From Achromobacter spanius (lineage in GTDB: Bacteria > Pseudomonadota > Gammaproteobacteria > Burkholderiales > Burkholderiaceae_B), in NCBI RefSeq assembly GCF_029637605.1, contig NZ_CP121261.1, positions 5,952,001-6,016,000 of the forward strand: a stretch of DNA of 64,000 bases, written 5' to 3'. Position 1 is the first letter of the stretch. Every line of letters begins with the position of its first letter. A model generated the notes under the pieces. It had not been told where the DNA came from. It worked only from the letters and a program-made list of their open reading frames with translations, and made no database searches. Positions 41,604 through 52,944 of the stretch are shown here, piece after piece. A program made the translations under genes and the position numbers.

Positions 41604-42943
41604 GCCAGACGCAATTGCCGGAACCGCCCGCGGGCGGTTCCACGCCTGAAGTCGGGGCAGGGGGCGCCAGCCCCTTGAACCCTGGCGTGGCCAAACGCGA
41701 AGTCTGGGCCTGGGCCATGTACGACTTCGCGAATTCCGGCTACACCACCGTCATCCTCACGGCGGTGTTCAGCACCTATTTTGTTGGCGTGGTCGGCGGG
41801 CGAGCCCCGTGGGCCACGCTGGCCTGGACGGCGGCGCTGTCGCTGTCCTACCTGCTCATCATGCTGACGATGCCCACGCTGGGCGCGCGCGCCGACGCCA
41901 GCGGCAGCAAGCGTCGCCTGCTGTATTCCAGCACCATCGGCTGCGTGGCCGCCACGCTGGTCCTGACGCAAGCCGGCCCCGGCGACGTGTGGCTGGCGCT
42001 GGCCGCCATCGTGGTGTCCAACTATTGCTACTGCGTGGGGGAGTCCGTGGTGGCGGCGTTCCTGCCCGAGCTTGCCCGCCCGGCCGCGCTGGGCCGCGTA
42101 TCGGGCTGGGGCTGGAGCTTCGGTTATTGCGGCGGCATGCTGACGCTGGGCTTGTCGCTGGTGGTGGTGACATCGGCCGAAGCCCGTGGCATGACGGCGG
42201 AACATTTCGTGCCCTGGGTCATCGTGGTGACTTGCTCGGTATTCGCGTTGGCGGCGCTGCCGTCGTTCTTTCTGCTGAAAGAGCGCGCGCGGCCACAGGC
42301 GGTCAAGCCGCAAGCGCTGCACATGTTGAAGCGCCTGGCCTATGCCTGGCGCGAAACCGGCCAGCATTTTCCCGAGTTCCGCCGGCTGCTGATGTGCATC
42401 GCCTGCTATCAGGCGGGTATCTCGGTCGTTATCACGCTGGCCGCCGTTTACGCCTCCGAAGTCATGGGGTTCACCACGCCGCAGATCATGCTGCTGGTCT
42501 TCACGGTGAACATTGGCGCGGCCGTGGGCGCGTTTTCGTTCGGCTATGTGCAGGACCGCATCGGCCACAAACCGGCGCTGGCCATCACCCTGTGCGGTTG
42601 GATCGTGATGGTGCTGGTGGCATATTCGGCCGTGACGGCACCGGTGTTCTGGGTGGCCGCCACGTTGGCGGGGCTGTGCATGGGCACCACCCAAAGCGCA
42701 GGCCGCGCCATGACCGGGGCGCTGGCGCCTGCCGGCCGCCTGGCCGAGTTCTATTCGCTGTGGACCTTTGCCGTGCAGTTGGCCGCGGTGATCGGGCCGT
42801 TGACCTACGGCATCGTCACCTGGGCCACCGATGGCAACCATCGCCTGGCCATCCTGGTGACCGGCGTGTTCTTCGTGGGCGGCCTCATCCTGTTGTCGCG
42901 CGTGGATATGAAGCGCGGCCTGGCGCGGCGTCCCGCCGTCTGA
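41600..42943 (+). CDS. UMF1-type MFS transporter
   Basis: A 447-residue membrane protein with about 12 transmembrane segments. The start after a proline-rich cytoplasmic tail, REVWAWAMYDFANSGYTTVILTAVFSTYF, is the hallmark of the UMF1 (Atg22-like) family. A GTG start overlapping the previous stop is used. The family in fungi exports vacuolar amino acids; in bacteria the substrates are unknown. Its place behind prpE suggests a short-chain acid or related metabolite, by inference only. Confidence 0.85.
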   Translation: MSQTQLPEPPAGGSTPEVGAGGASPLNPGVAKREVWAWAMYDFANSGYTTVILTAVFSTYFVGVVGGRAPWATLAWTAALSLSYLLIMLTMPTLGARADASGSKRRLLYSSTIGCVAATLVLTQAGPGDVWLALAAIVVSNYCYCVGESVVAAFLPELARPAALGRVSGWGWSFGYCGGMLTLGLSLVVVTSAEARGMTAEHFVPWVIVVTCSVFALAALPSFFLLKERARPQAVKPQALHMLKRLAYAWRETGQHFPEFRRLLMCIACYQAGISVVITLAAVYASEVMGFTTPQIMLLVFTVNIGAAVGAFSFGYVQDRIGHKPALAITLCGWIVMVLVAYSAVTAPVFWVAATLAGLCMGTTQSAGRAMTGALAPAGRLAEFYSLWTFAVQLAAVIGPLTYGIVTWATDGNHRLAILVTGVFFVGGLILLSRVDMKRGLARRPAV

Positions 42944-43007
42944 ATCAACTCCTGCCGCAGCCTGCCGCGGTGTTGATCAGGCTGCTATCCTTATGAACTG
43001 CCTTCAA

Positions 43008-43032
43008 GGCATCACGTGTGATGCGTGATGCC
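43008..43032. promoter_or_regulatory. Perfect inverted repeat upstream of acs
   Basis: GGCATCACG (43008-43016) and CGTGATGCC (43024-43032) form a perfect nine-base dyad around TGTGATG. It ends 21 bases before the sigma-54-like element. It may be an activator site or end the upstream transcript; no T-run follows. Confidence 0.45.
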
Positions 43033-43053
43033 TTGCGTTGATTGCTTGGGCTC

Positions 43054-43069
43054 TGGCCCGTATTTTGCG
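43054..43069 (+). promoter_or_regulatory. Sigma-54-like -24/-12 element of acs
   Basis: TGGCCCG-TATT-TTGCG matches TGGCACG-N4-TTGCW with two differences and exact GG-N10-GC spacing. Transcription would begin near 43080, leaving a leader of about 130 bases before the acs ATG. Confidence 0.6.
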
Positions 43070-43212
43070 TAAGGTGCCCGTAAGAGCGTGGCGATACGGT
43101 GGTGGGTAGATAAGAAATGTCCCCGCGCCGCAATCCTTCACGACACTTGCGGTTCGGCGGCCAAGGCAAAACAGCGGCATCAACAACAAAATCACCGTTT
43201 GGAGACAAGATC

Positions 43213-45192
<1,980 letters not shown>

Positions 45193-45247
45193 GTACGATC
45201 GGCCATAAACGGCCAATCGACTACCTGGCGACAGGAGCATAATGTCA

Positions 45248-45292
45248 GACGCCCGCACCGGTAATTGCCGGTCCGGGCGTCTTTTCTTTTTT
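45248..45292 (+). terminator. Rho-independent terminator after acs
   Basis: GACGCCCG (45248-45255) pairs with CGGGCGTC (45274-45281), with an inner ACCGG/CCGGT stem, and TTTTCTTTTTT follows. Confidence 0.93.
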
Positions 45293-45333
45293 CGCCCCTT
45301 GCTTTCAATCCCTTCCAAGACGGAGCCAACCAC

Positions 45334-46230
45334 GTGAGCCGCAGCAGTTTCGATCGCGCAGGACTTGCCCTGATGTTCAGCACCATCGTGGTCTGGGCGG
45401 GTAGCTGGATTGCGATGAAACTGATCGTGCCTTACATCGGCCCCTTCGACTTCGTGGCGCTGCGCTATGTGGTGGGCAGCCTGGTGCTGTTCGCGCTGGC
45501 CATCGCGACCCGCCGGCCGCTGGGCATGCCCCCGTGGAAACTGACCCTGCTGATCGGCCTGACCCAGACGGCGGGATTCCAGGGCTTTGTGCAGACGGCG
45601 CTGGTGTCGGGCGGTGTGGGCAAGGTCTCGCTGATGGCCTACACCATGCCGTTCTGGGTGGTGCTGTTTGCATGGTGGCTGCTGGGCGAGCGCCCGTCGG
45701 CCAAGCATGGCGTGGGCATCGGCCTGGCGGCGATCGGGCTGGTCTGTTTTGTTGAACCGTGGAACGGCCTGGGCGATATACGCCCCGTGTTGCTGGGCCT
45801 GGGCAGCGGCCTGTGTTGGGGCGTGGGCACGGTGCTGTCCAAGCGCATGTTTGAACGCCACGCGCCCGACGTCATGACGTTCACCGCGTGGCAGATGCTG
45901 TTCGGCGGTCTGGTCATGGTGCCGGTTGCGTACCTGGTGCCGCAGATGACGGCGCAATGGGACTGGCCGCTATGGACGGGCATGACCTACATCATTCTGA
46001 TTGCCACGGCGGCGGGCTGGCTGCTGTGGCTGCAGGTGGTGCGCCGCGTGCCCGCGTCGATTGCCGGTCTGTCCAGCCTGGGTGTGCCGGTGGTGGCCAT
46101 GCTGCTGGCCTGGGCGATTCTGTCCGAGCGCCCTTCGCTGGTCGAACTGGGCGGCATGGCGCTGATCCTGGCCGGTATCTTCGTGGTGAGCCGGGCCGCG
46201 CCCGCCGCCCCGGCAACCCGCAGCTCCTGA
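45334..46230 (+). CDS. EamA/DMT-family membrane exporter
   Basis: A 298-residue protein with ten transmembrane segments in two homologous EamA repeats. It starts at GTG (VSRSSFDRAGLALMFSTIVVWAGSW), with GGAG nine bases upstream. The motif FVALRYVVGSLVL and the second-repeat ISLGVPVVAMLLAW-type stretch fit drug/metabolite transporters. Relatives export amino acids and other metabolites; the neighbouring threonine aldolase suggests amino-acid efflux (inference). Confidence 0.9.
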   Translation: MSRSSFDRAGLALMFSTIVVWAGSWIAMKLIVPYIGPFDFVALRYVVGSLVLFALAIATRRPLGMPPWKLTLLIGLTQTAGFQGFVQTALVSGGVGKVSLMAYTMPFWVVLFAWWLLGERPSAKHGVGIGLAAIGLVCFVEPWNGLGDIRPVLLGLGSGLCWGVGTVLSKRMFERHAPDVMTFTAWQMLFGGLVMVPVAYLVPQMTAQWDWPLWTGMTYIILIATAAGWLLWLQVVRRVPASIAGLSSLGVPVVAMLLAWAILSERPSLVELGGMALILAGIFVVSRAAPAAPATRSS

Positions 46231-46280
46231 CTCCGCATTCACCTTCCCGATCCTCCTATTCCCCAATCAAGGATTCTCCA

Positions 46281-47291
46281 ATGATCGATCTGCGTAGCGA
46301 CACCGTCACACGGCCCACACCCGCCATGTTGCAGGCCATGGTTTCCGCCCCTTTGGGGGATGACGTGATGGGCGATGACCCCACCGTGATCCAGCTTCAG
46401 GCGGCCGTGGCCGAGCGCGCCGGCAAGGCGGCGGGGCTGTTCTTTCCGTCCGGCACGCAAAGCAACCTGGCCGCGTTGATGGCCCATTGCGACCGTGGTG
46501 ATGAATACCTGGTGGGGCAACTGGCGCACACCTACAAGTACGAAGGTGGCGGCGCGGCGGTGCTGGGCAGCATCCAGCCCCAGCCCATCGAACACGCCGA
46601 AGACGGCTCGCTGCCGTTGGAAAAGCTGGCGGCAGCGGTCAAGCCCAAGGGGGATCCGCACTTTGCCCGCACCCGTTTGCTGGCCTTGGAAAACACGTGT
46701 CACGGCAAGCTGATTCCGGCCGGCTACATCCAGGCTGCCACGGATTGGGCGCGCAAGGAGGGCTTGGCGACCCACCTGGACGGCGCGCGCGTGTTCAACG
46801 CCGCGGTGGCCAGTGGCAAGCCGTTGGTCGACATGTGCCAGCCCTTCGACTCGGTGTCCATCTGCTTTTCAAAGGGCTTGGGCGCGCCGGTGGGATCGGT
46901 GCTGGTGGGCAGCAAGGAACTGATCGCTCGCGCGTACCGCTGGCGCAAGGTGCTGGGCGGCGGATTGCGCCAGTCTGGCGTGCTGGCCGCTGCCTGCCTG
47001 CATGCGCTGGAACATCACGTGGAGCGCCTGGCCGATGACCACGAGAACGCCCGTGCGTTGGCCGAGGGCTTGCGGGGTATTCCGGGTGTGAAGGTGCTGA
47101 GCCAGGACACCAACATGTTGTTCGTGGAATTCGAGCCGACGCGATGCGAGTCGTTGACCGAAGCGCTGGGCAAGGAAGGCATCCAGATGCGCGCCGTCTA
47201 CGGCGGCCCCACGCGCCTGGTCACGCACCTGGACGTGTCGGCCGACGACGTCCAACGTGTGGTTCAAGCCGTGGCGCGCCACCTGGCCTGA
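46281..47291 (+). CDS. ltaE: Low-specificity L-threonine aldolase
   Basis: A PLP enzyme of 336 residues that cleaves L-threonine and L-allo-threonine into glycine and acetaldehyde. The start [13 protein letters not shown], the ALENTCHG segment and [12 protein letters not shown] (PLP Asp) are typical. The PLP Lys lies in [19 protein letters not shown] near residue 200. ATG 46281 is preceded by AAGGA. The acetaldehyde produced could feed acetate metabolism and acs upstream. The EamA gene ends 50 bases before it. Confidence 0.94.
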   Translation: MIDLRSDTVTRPTPAMLQAMVSAPLGDDVMGDDPTVIQLQAAVAERAGKAAGLFFPSGTQSNLAALMAHCDRGDEYLVGQLAHTYKYEGGGAAVLGSIQPQPIEHAEDGSLPLEKLAAAVKPKGDPHFARTRLLALENTCHGKLIPAGYIQAATDWARKEGLATHLDGARVFNAAVASGKPLVDMCQPFDSVSICFSKGLGAPVGSVLVGSKELIARAYRWRKVLGGGLRQSGVLAAACLHALEHHVERLADDHENARALAEGLRGIPGVKVLSQDTNMLFVEFEPTRCESLTEALGKEGIQMRAVYGGPTRLVTHLDVSADDVQRVVQAVARHLA

Positions 47292-47306
47292 ACGGCGCAG
47301 ACGGCG

Positions 47307-47651
47307 TCAGTCATGCCGCGTGCGGCTGTCGGCGGGCGCTTCGTCGCGCTCGGTCATGCCGTAGTCGCGCAGCACTTGCGCCACCCGCAGACGATAGTTC
47401 TGAAACACGCCGCCGCGTCCGGCTTCCTGGGCGCGGCGGTGCGACTCCAGTGAACGCCAGCGCTTGACGGCGTCTTCGTCGCGCCAGAATGACAGCGACA
47501 GCAACTTGCCCGGCGTGCTCAGGCTTTGAAAGCGTTCCACCGAGATGAAGCCGTCGATGGTCTTGAGTTCGTCGATCAAGCCGGCGGCAATGTGCAGATA
47601 GGGATCGGGGTTGCCATTGGCGGGTTCGACTTCGAATATCACGGCAATCAT
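47307..47651 (-). CDS. Antibiotic biosynthesis monooxygenase (ABM)-domain protein
   Basis: A 114-residue protein with a dimeric alpha-beta barrel (ABM) domain. It starts MIAVIFEVEPANG and carries LIDELKTIDGFISVERFQS and FWRDEDAVKRWRSLESHRRAQEAGRG, common in this family. Such small proteins are cofactor-free oxygenases, haem-degrading enzymes or simply binding proteins; sequence cannot decide. The start codon overlaps the stop of the P450-like gene as ATGA, so the two are translated together. Confidence 0.85.
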   Translation of the reverse strand: MIAVIFEVEPANGNPDPYLHIAAGLIDELKTIDGFISVERFQSLSTPGKLLSLSFWRDEDAVKRWRSLESHRRAQEAGRGGVFQNYRLRVAQVLRDYGMTERDEAPADSRTRHD

Positions 47652-48799
47652 GGGGTGGGTTCCTTTGAAAACGCAAACTGTGGCACGCGTGCATTGGGCA
47701 GCGGCCGATACCGGAAACGGGATGCCAGGGCGGCCGCGTCGGCTCCGGCTTGCAGCAAATGAAACAGCGCGTCCGCAGCGTGGCGGCGCGCAAGCCCTTG
47801 GCCGGGACAGGCGTGGCGTTGCGCGCCGAATGTCCAGCCGGCATCGGGTTGGACCGTTGCCGCCGCGGCCAATATCAGCAGCACGGTCTGGCCGGCCTCG
47901 ATCCGCTGGCCGCACACCGAGATGGCGTCCGCCAGGAACCGCCGCGTGTTGTGCAGGGGCGGATCGTGGCGGATGACGTGGTCGACGATCGCGTCGGCGT
48001 CGGCGGGGACGGCATCGGCAGACACGCCGCGCCTGCCGGCATGGATCAGCGCGTTGCCCAGCAGCCCGGCGCCGGCTTCGCAAGACTGAAACAACAGGCC
48101 GGCAAGGTTCGCCGCCAGCACGGCAGCGGGGATCTGCGCGCGGGCGCCGTCATCTCGCAGCTTGCGCAAGGCCGGGCCGGCGTCGGCGGCGAGCAGGAAG
48201 GATTCCAGGCGGCGTTGCAGCGCGTCGGCAGCGGCATGTCCGGCGGCTATCTGGTCCGCATCGGCGGTGGTGGGCAGGGCGGACAGGAACGCGGCAATCT
48301 GGGCAGCGCTATCGGCGTGCAGGGCGGGAGCCAGTCCCAGGAAGGCTGCTTGAGCATGCACGGGGGCGGCGGTCAGGTAGCGGTCTATGGCAGCGGCGTC
48401 CAAGGCCGGTATCGCGGGCCATCGCGGGGTACAAGCTTGCGTGCCTTGTTCCTGGATGTATGCCGCCAGCAAGGCCTTCAGCCGTGTGTGCATATCGCTG
48501 TCGTTCATGCGTACGAAGCGGCCGAAGAGCCGGCCTGCGGGGCCGGCGCACAGGGCGCGCGGCACTGGTTCCGATGGCGGACGGACGCGCGCAGCTGGAT
48601 TGCGCATCACGGCCGTGATCGTGTCAGGGTGGCTGGCGACCCAAAGGCCTAGCGCGTCGTCGCGGTACAGGGGCTTCTCGCGCGCCAGCGCGGCGTAGTA
48701 GGAGTAGGGGTCGCCGTGCGTGACGGCAAGCAGGGGATGGGCGGGAAGCATGGCATGGCCGGTAGGAGATCCGGCTGCCAGTATCTGCTCCCCGGGCAT
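47648..48799 (-). CDS. Cytochrome P450-like protein with degenerate signature motifs
   Basis: A P450-fold protein of about 383 residues. The haem-Cys loop FGAQRHACPGQGLARRHA near the C-terminus is close to FGxGxHxCxGxxLAR. However, the K-helix Glu of ExxR is replaced (DHVIRHDPP, His in place of Glu), and the I-helix, LAGLLFQSCEAGAGLL, lacks the usual acidic-Thr pair. It may bind haem but work differently from ordinary P450s. Start is uncertain: ATG 48799 or ATG 48751 (MLPAHPLL), neither with a clear ribosome site. It sits between SDR and ABM genes in one operon. Confidence 0.78.
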   Translation of the reverse strand: MPGEQILAAGSPTGHAMLPAHPLLAVTHGDPYSYYAALAREKPLYRDDALGLWVASHPDTITAVMRNPAARVRPPSEPVPRALCAGPAGRLFGRFVRMNDSDMHTRLKALLAAYIQEQGTQACTPRWPAIPALDAAAIDRYLTAAPVHAQAAFLGLAPALHADSAAQIAAFLSALPTTADADQIAAGHAAADALQRRLESFLLAADAGPALRKLRDDGARAQIPAAVLAANLAGLLFQSCEAGAGLLGNALIHAGRRGVSADAVPADADAIVDHVIRHDPPLHNTRRFLADAISVCGQRIEAGQTVLLILAAAATVQPDAGWTFGAQRHACPGQGLARRHAADALFHLLQAGADAAALASRFRYRPLPNARVPQFAFSKEPTP

Positions 48800-48822
48800 G
48801 CAACGATTCGATGCCGGCCGAA

Positions 48823-49686
48823 CTATGCCTGCGTCGTGCCTGGCTGGCGGGCGCCAGCGTCCGCCAGCAGCGCCGCGTAACCCTTGCGTGAATCCGGCCA
48901 TTGCAGTGTGAAGCCGCTGGCGCGCAGCCGCCCGTTACTGAGCTTTTTGCTGCCCACATTCGCAGGCGCGGGCGCCTCGCGCGGCGCGGGGGCGCCGATC
49001 ATCGCGGCCAGCTCGGTGTACAGCACGTGCAGCGGCAGTGGCGTGTTGTCGCACCCAATGTAGACCGGCGCCACGTCCGGCAACAGCGCCAGATGGAACA
49101 CGGCCCCGGCGGCGTCGTCGATGTGGATGCGATTGGCCCAGTGCTCGGGCTCGCGTGGGGCGCCCGCCGCACCGCTACGCAAGCGCTCAATCAATTGCAG
49201 CCGGCCCGGCCCGTACAGCCCGGCGAAACGAATCGACGTGGATGAAAATCCACGCGCGGCCAGCGCCGCTTCGGCCTCAAGCAACACCCGGCCGTTGAAG
49301 CCCTGCGGCGCGGGTGGCGTGTCTTCGTCGACCCATTCACCGTGGTGCTCGCCATACACCGCGCTGGACGACACGAACACCACACGCTTGAGTTGCGAGG
49401 TGTCCAGCGCGTCAAGCACATGGCGCAGGCCGTCAATAAACACGCCCTGGTAGACGGCGGCATCGCGCCCGCCCGGGGCGGGTACGTGGATCAGCCGCGT
49501 GATGCCCTGGGGCAGCGCGGGCAGGGTGTCCGCGCGCGTGATGTCGCCTTGCAGCCATTGGATGCCGCTGTTGTCGGCGGGCGGATGGCGGCGCAGCGCG
49601 TACACCTGGTCGCCACGCGCCAGGAAGCGCCGGGCCACGCGCTGACCAAGGTCGCCACAGCCGATGAAAAGTACGCGTTCAGTCAT
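48823..49686 (-). CDS. NAD-dependent epimerase/SDR-family protein (YeeZ-like)
   Basis: An extended short-chain dehydrogenase of 287 residues. The N-terminal VLFIGCGDLGQRVARRFLARGD is a Rossmann nucleotide loop, and VFVSSSAVYGEHHGEWVDE has the catalytic Ser and Tyr, with the loss of the usual YxxxK Lys in the expected place, as in other YeeZ-like proteins. Start MTERVLF at 49686 is preferred. It lies just after the ETF-QO terminator and just before the P450-like gene, which starts 23 bases on. The substrate is unknown. Confidence 0.85.
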   Translation of the reverse strand: MTERVLFIGCGDLGQRVARRFLARGDQVYALRRHPPADNSGIQWLQGDITRADTLPALPQGITRLIHVPAPGGRDAAVYQGVFIDGLRHVLDALDTSQLKRVVFVSSSAVYGEHHGEWVDEDTPPAPQGFNGRVLLEAEAALAARGFSSTSIRFAGLYGPGRLQLIERLRSGAAGAPREPEHWANRIHIDDAAGAVFHLALLPDVAPVYIGCDNTPLPLHVLYTELAAMIGAPAPREAPAPANVGSKKLSNGRLRASGFTLQWPDSRKGYAALLADAGARQPGTTQA

Positions 49687-49705
49687 GATGCCGCCTTGGT
49701 TCGTG

Positions 49706-49730
49706 AAAAAGGCGCCCCGGAAGGCGCCTT
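49706..49730 (-). terminator. Rho-independent terminator after ETF-QO
   Basis: GGCGCC (49711-49716) and GGCGCC (49723-49728), with flanking AA/TT, form a stem around CCGGAA. Read on the minus strand, TTTTT follows (opposite 49706-49710). Confidence 0.8.
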
Positions 49731-49762
49731 GAGGCAGGGTATCCGACAACCCTGGCCGGGGT

Positions 49763-51409
49763 TTACATGCCGCTGTAGACGGGCCCTTCGCCGCCTTGCG
49801 GGGCGACCCAGACGATGTTCTGGGTGGGGTCTTTAATGTCGCAGGTCTTGCAGTGCACGCAGTTCTGCGCGTTGATCTGCAAGCGGTCCTCGCCGTGATC
49901 GTCCTTGATGAACTCGTACACGCCGGCCGGGCAGTAACGCGATTCCGGGCCGCCGTACTTGGCCAGGTTCACCTGCACCGGCACGGATGGGTCCTTCAAG
50001 GTCAGGTGGATGGGCTCGTTCTCTTCGTGGTTGGTGTTCGAAATGAACACCGAGCTGAGCTTGTCGAAGGTGAGCTTGCCATCGGGCTTCGGGTAGTCGA
50101 TGCGCGCGCATTCGGACGCCGGTTGCAGACAGGCGTGGTCGGGCTTGTTGTGGCGCAGGGTCCAGGGCATCTTGCCCTTGAGCAGCAGTTGCTCCACGCC
50201 CGTCATCAAGGTGGCGATGGTGCGGCCCTTCTTGAACCACTGCTTGAAGTTGCGCGCCTTGTTCAATTCCGCGTGCAGCCACGAAGCCTCGAAAGCCTTC
50301 GGATACGCGGCCAGTTCGTCCTGGCGGCGGTCGGCCAGCAGGGCGTCGAATGCGGCTTCGGCGGCCATCTTGCCCGACTTGATGGCGGCATGGCTGCCCT
50401 TGATGCGGGACGCATTCAGGAAGCCGGCCTCGCAGCCGACCAGCACGCCGCCCGGGAACGTCAGCTTGGGCAAGGACATCAAACCGCCGGCCGTGATGGC
50501 GCGCGCGCCGTAGGCGATGCGCTTGCCGCCTTCGAAGGTGCCGCGGATGGCGGGGTGCGTCTTGTAGCGTTGGAATTCGTCGAACGGCGACAGCCAGGGG
50601 TTGGCGTAGTCCAGGCCGACGATCATGCCCACGGCCACCAGGTTGTTGTCCAGGTGGTACAGGAACGAGCCGCCGTAGGTGTCGGAATCCAGCGGCCAGC
50701 CGGCCGTGTGGATGACGAGGCCGGGCTTGGATTGCGCCGGGTCGACTTCCCACATTTCCTTGATGCCGATGCCGTAGGACTGCGGGTTGCGGCCATCGTC
50801 CAGCTTGAAGCGTTCGATCAATTGGCGGCCCAGTTGGCCGCGCGAGCCTTCGCCGAACACGGTGTAGCGGGCATGCAGTTCCATGCCGGGCTGGTAGTGG
50901 TCGGTGTGCGAACCGTCGCGGGCCACGCCCATGTCGCCGGTGGCCACGCCGCGCACGGCGCCGTTTTCGTCGTACAGCACTTCAACCGCGGCAAAGCCGG
51001 GGAAGATGTCCACGCCCAGCGCCTCGGCTTGCTCGCCCATCCATTTGACGACGTCGCCCAGGCGAACGATGTAGTTGCCCTCGTTGTGGAAACAGGGCGG
51101 CAGCATCCAGTTTGGCGTGGTGCGCGCGCCGGTCTGGGACAGGAACATGAACTTGTCCTGCGTGACCGGCACGGTCAGCGGTGCGCCTTTTTCTTTCCAG
51201 TCGGGGATAAGTTCGGTCAGCGCCAGCGGGTCCATGACGGCGCCGGACAGGATGTGTGCACCCAGTTCCGCGCCTTTTTCCAGGACGCACACGCCGATTT
51301 CCTGATTCTTTTCAGCGGCCAGCTGCTTTAGACGGATTGCGGTGGCCAAGCCGGCGGGTCCACCGCCAACCACGACCACGTCATATTCCATCGACTCGCG
51401 TTCAGACAT
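49763..51409 (-). CDS. Electron transfer flavoprotein-ubiquinone oxidoreductase
   Basis: ETF-QO passes electrons from ETF, reduced by acyl-CoA dehydrogenases, to ubiquinone at the inner membrane. The 548-residue product has the FAD motif VVVVGGGPAGLATAIRLKQ, a ubiquinone-binding region, and a C-terminal 4Fe-4S ferredoxin domain with CPAGVYEF and NCVHCKTCDIKDP. It closely resembles the mitochondrial enzyme. ATG 51409 (MSERESMEYD) gives a full-length start. No etfAB genes lie within the window. Confidence 0.95.
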   Translation of the reverse strand: MSERESMEYDVVVVGGGPAGLATAIRLKQLAAEKNQEIGVCVLEKGAELGAHILSGAVMDPLALTELIPDWKEKGAPLTVPVTQDKFMFLSQTGARTTPNWMLPPCFHNEGNYIVRLGDVVKWMGEQAEALGVDIFPGFAAVEVLYDENGAVRGVATGDMGVARDGSHTDHYQPGMELHARYTVFGEGSRGQLGRQLIERFKLDDGRNPQSYGIGIKEMWEVDPAQSKPGLVIHTAGWPLDSDTYGGSFLYHLDNNLVAVGMIVGLDYANPWLSPFDEFQRYKTHPAIRGTFEGGKRIAYGARAITAGGLMSLPKLTFPGGVLVGCEAGFLNASRIKGSHAAIKSGKMAAEAAFDALLADRRQDELAAYPKAFEASWLHAELNKARNFKQWFKKGRTIATLMTGVEQLLLKGKMPWTLRHNKPDHACLQPASECARIDYPKPDGKLTFDKLSSVFISNTNHEENEPIHLTLKDPSVPVQVNLAKYGGPESRYCPAGVYEFIKDDHGEDRLQINAQNCVHCKTCDIKDPTQNIVWVAPQGGEGPVYSGM

Positions 51410-51522
51410 TTGCAAAGCTCCCCGTATGTATTCCATATTTGGCTGGAAGTATTATCGGCGATTGTATTGCAGGCGGAGGCCGTGCATGCCTTCGTATTTC
51501 TTTTAGCCTTCAGGAGTAATCG

Positions 51523-51984
51523 GTGAACCCGGACAATCTGTCTGCGCGGATTCTGGCGGTGGGCGATACCCATCAGGTGGAATTGCCCTTGCGTTGGGGC
51601 GATTCAGACGCCTTGAATCATCTGAACAACACGCTGTATTTCCGCCTCATGGAAGAGGCCCGCATGCAGATCCTGTATGACGCGGGCTTCGAGCTGCCCG
51701 CCGACAACGGCGCCATCCTGGCCCACGCCTCGTGCGATTTCCTGCGCCCGCTGACGTACCCGGCCACGGTCCGGGTCATACACAAGGTCACGCGTATCGG
51801 CCGTTCCAGCGCGGAATTCGAGCTGCTGCTGGAAAAGGTCGGCGACGATGCCGGTCCCTATGCGCGCGGACGCAACGTGCTAGTCTGGATGGACTACGTG
51901 GCCAATTCGTCCGCACCGTGGCCGCCCGAAGTGCTGGCCCAGATGGCCACGCAGTTCCAGGCGGCGGCTTCAGACGCAGCTTGA
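51523..51984 (+). CDS. 4HBT-type acyl-CoA thioesterase
   Basis: A hot-dog-fold protein of 153 residues. The block LPLRWGDSDALNHLNNTLYFRLMEEARM holds the catalytic Asp and matches 4-hydroxybenzoyl-CoA thioesterase relatives. It starts at GTG with AGGAGTAAT just upstream. It is divergent from ETF-QO and near the CoA-transferase genes, which supports acyl-CoA metabolism, but the substrate is not known. Confidence 0.9.
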   Translation: MNPDNLSARILAVGDTHQVELPLRWGDSDALNHLNNTLYFRLMEEARMQILYDAGFELPADNGAILAHASCDFLRPLTYPATVRVIHKVTRIGRSSAEFELLLEKVGDDAGPYARGRNVLVWMDYVANSSAPWPPEVLAQMATQFQAAASDAA

Positions 51985-52233
51985 GATTAGGGGCGCGGAA
52001 TCGCCCGTCATGCCGTTAAAATCAAGCGCAAAATCACAAGAGAAATAAAGGGGCGCGCCACCCTCGGCGCCGCGACCCAGAGACATCGGGCAGTGTTGCG
52101 ATGCCGTCTGGGGCCGACGCCGGCAGCCGCGCTCCAAGGAAAACAGGGCTCACCCCGATTTTCTTGTTCCCCCATGGGACACACCGCGCGGGGCGGGCTC
52201 TCTTCGGTTAGACCTTAACTAGGAGTTGGAGCG

Positions 52234-52932
52234 ATGGACAAGGTTTTTGCAAGCGCCCAGGAGGCGCTGGCAGGCATCGTCAAGGACGGTCAGATGATCG
52301 CCGTGGGCGGTTTCGGCCTTTGCGGTATTCCCGAGGCCCTGATCGCCGCGCTGCGCGATTCGGGCGTGAAGGACCTGACCTGCGTCAGCAACAATGCGGG
52401 CGTCGACGGCTTTGGCTTGGGCCAACTGCTGAACACGCGCCAAGTGCGCAAGATGATCGCGTCCTACGTGGGCGAAAACAAGGAATTCGAACGCCAATAC
52501 CTGTCGGGCGAACTCGAGCTTGAGTTCACCCCGCAGGGCACGCTGGCCGAGAAGCTGCGCGCCGGCGGCGCGGGCATTCCCGCCTTTTTCACCCGCACCG
52601 GCGTGGGCACCATCGTGGCCGACGGCAAGGAAATCCGCGAGTTCGACGGCCAGCAATACGTCATGGAACGTTCGCTGACGCCGGACGTGTCGCTGGTCAA
52701 GGCGCACATCGCCGACCGCAGCGGCAACCTGGTGTTCCGCAAGACGGCCCGCAACTTCAACCCGAACGTCGCCATGGCCGGCAAGTTCACGGTGGTTGAA
52801 GTCGAAGAAATCGTTGACACCGGCAGCCTGGATCCCGATCAGATCCACCTGCCCGGCATCTATGTGCAACGGATCGTGCTGAACACGACGCCGGAAAAGC
52901 GCATCGAACAACGCACCACTCGCCCGGCCTAA
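52234..52932 (+). CDS. 3-oxoacid CoA-transferase subunit A
   Basis: The alpha subunit (232 aa) of a heterodimeric succinyl-CoA:3-oxoacid or acetate:acetoacetate CoA-transferase. It has [17 protein letters not shown] near residue 25 and the [12 protein letters not shown] motif, matching ScoA/AtoD. AGGAG precedes the ATG. The beta-subunit gene begins 12 bases after its stop. The pair would allow use of acetoacetate or polyhydroxybutyrate-derived units; succinyl-CoA is the likely donor (inference). Confidence 0.92.
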   Translation: MDKVFASAQEALAGIVKDGQMIAVGGFGLCGIPEALIAALRDSGVKDLTCVSNNAGVDGFGLGQLLNTRQVRKMIASYVGENKEFERQYLSGELELEFTPQGTLAEKLRAGGAGIPAFFTRTGVGTIVADGKEIREFDGQQYVMERSLTPDVSLVKAHIADRSGNLVFRKTARNFNPNVAMAGKFTVVEVEEIVDTGSLDPDQIHLPGIYVQRIVLNTTPEKRIEQRTTRPA

Positions 52933-52944
52933 GGAGAAGACGAC

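Noticed and set aside
42957..42985. Terminator after the UMF1 transporter
   Set aside because: An eight-base stem is present (GCAGCCTG/CAGGCTGC) but no T-run follows; at most a weak or Rho-assisted end.
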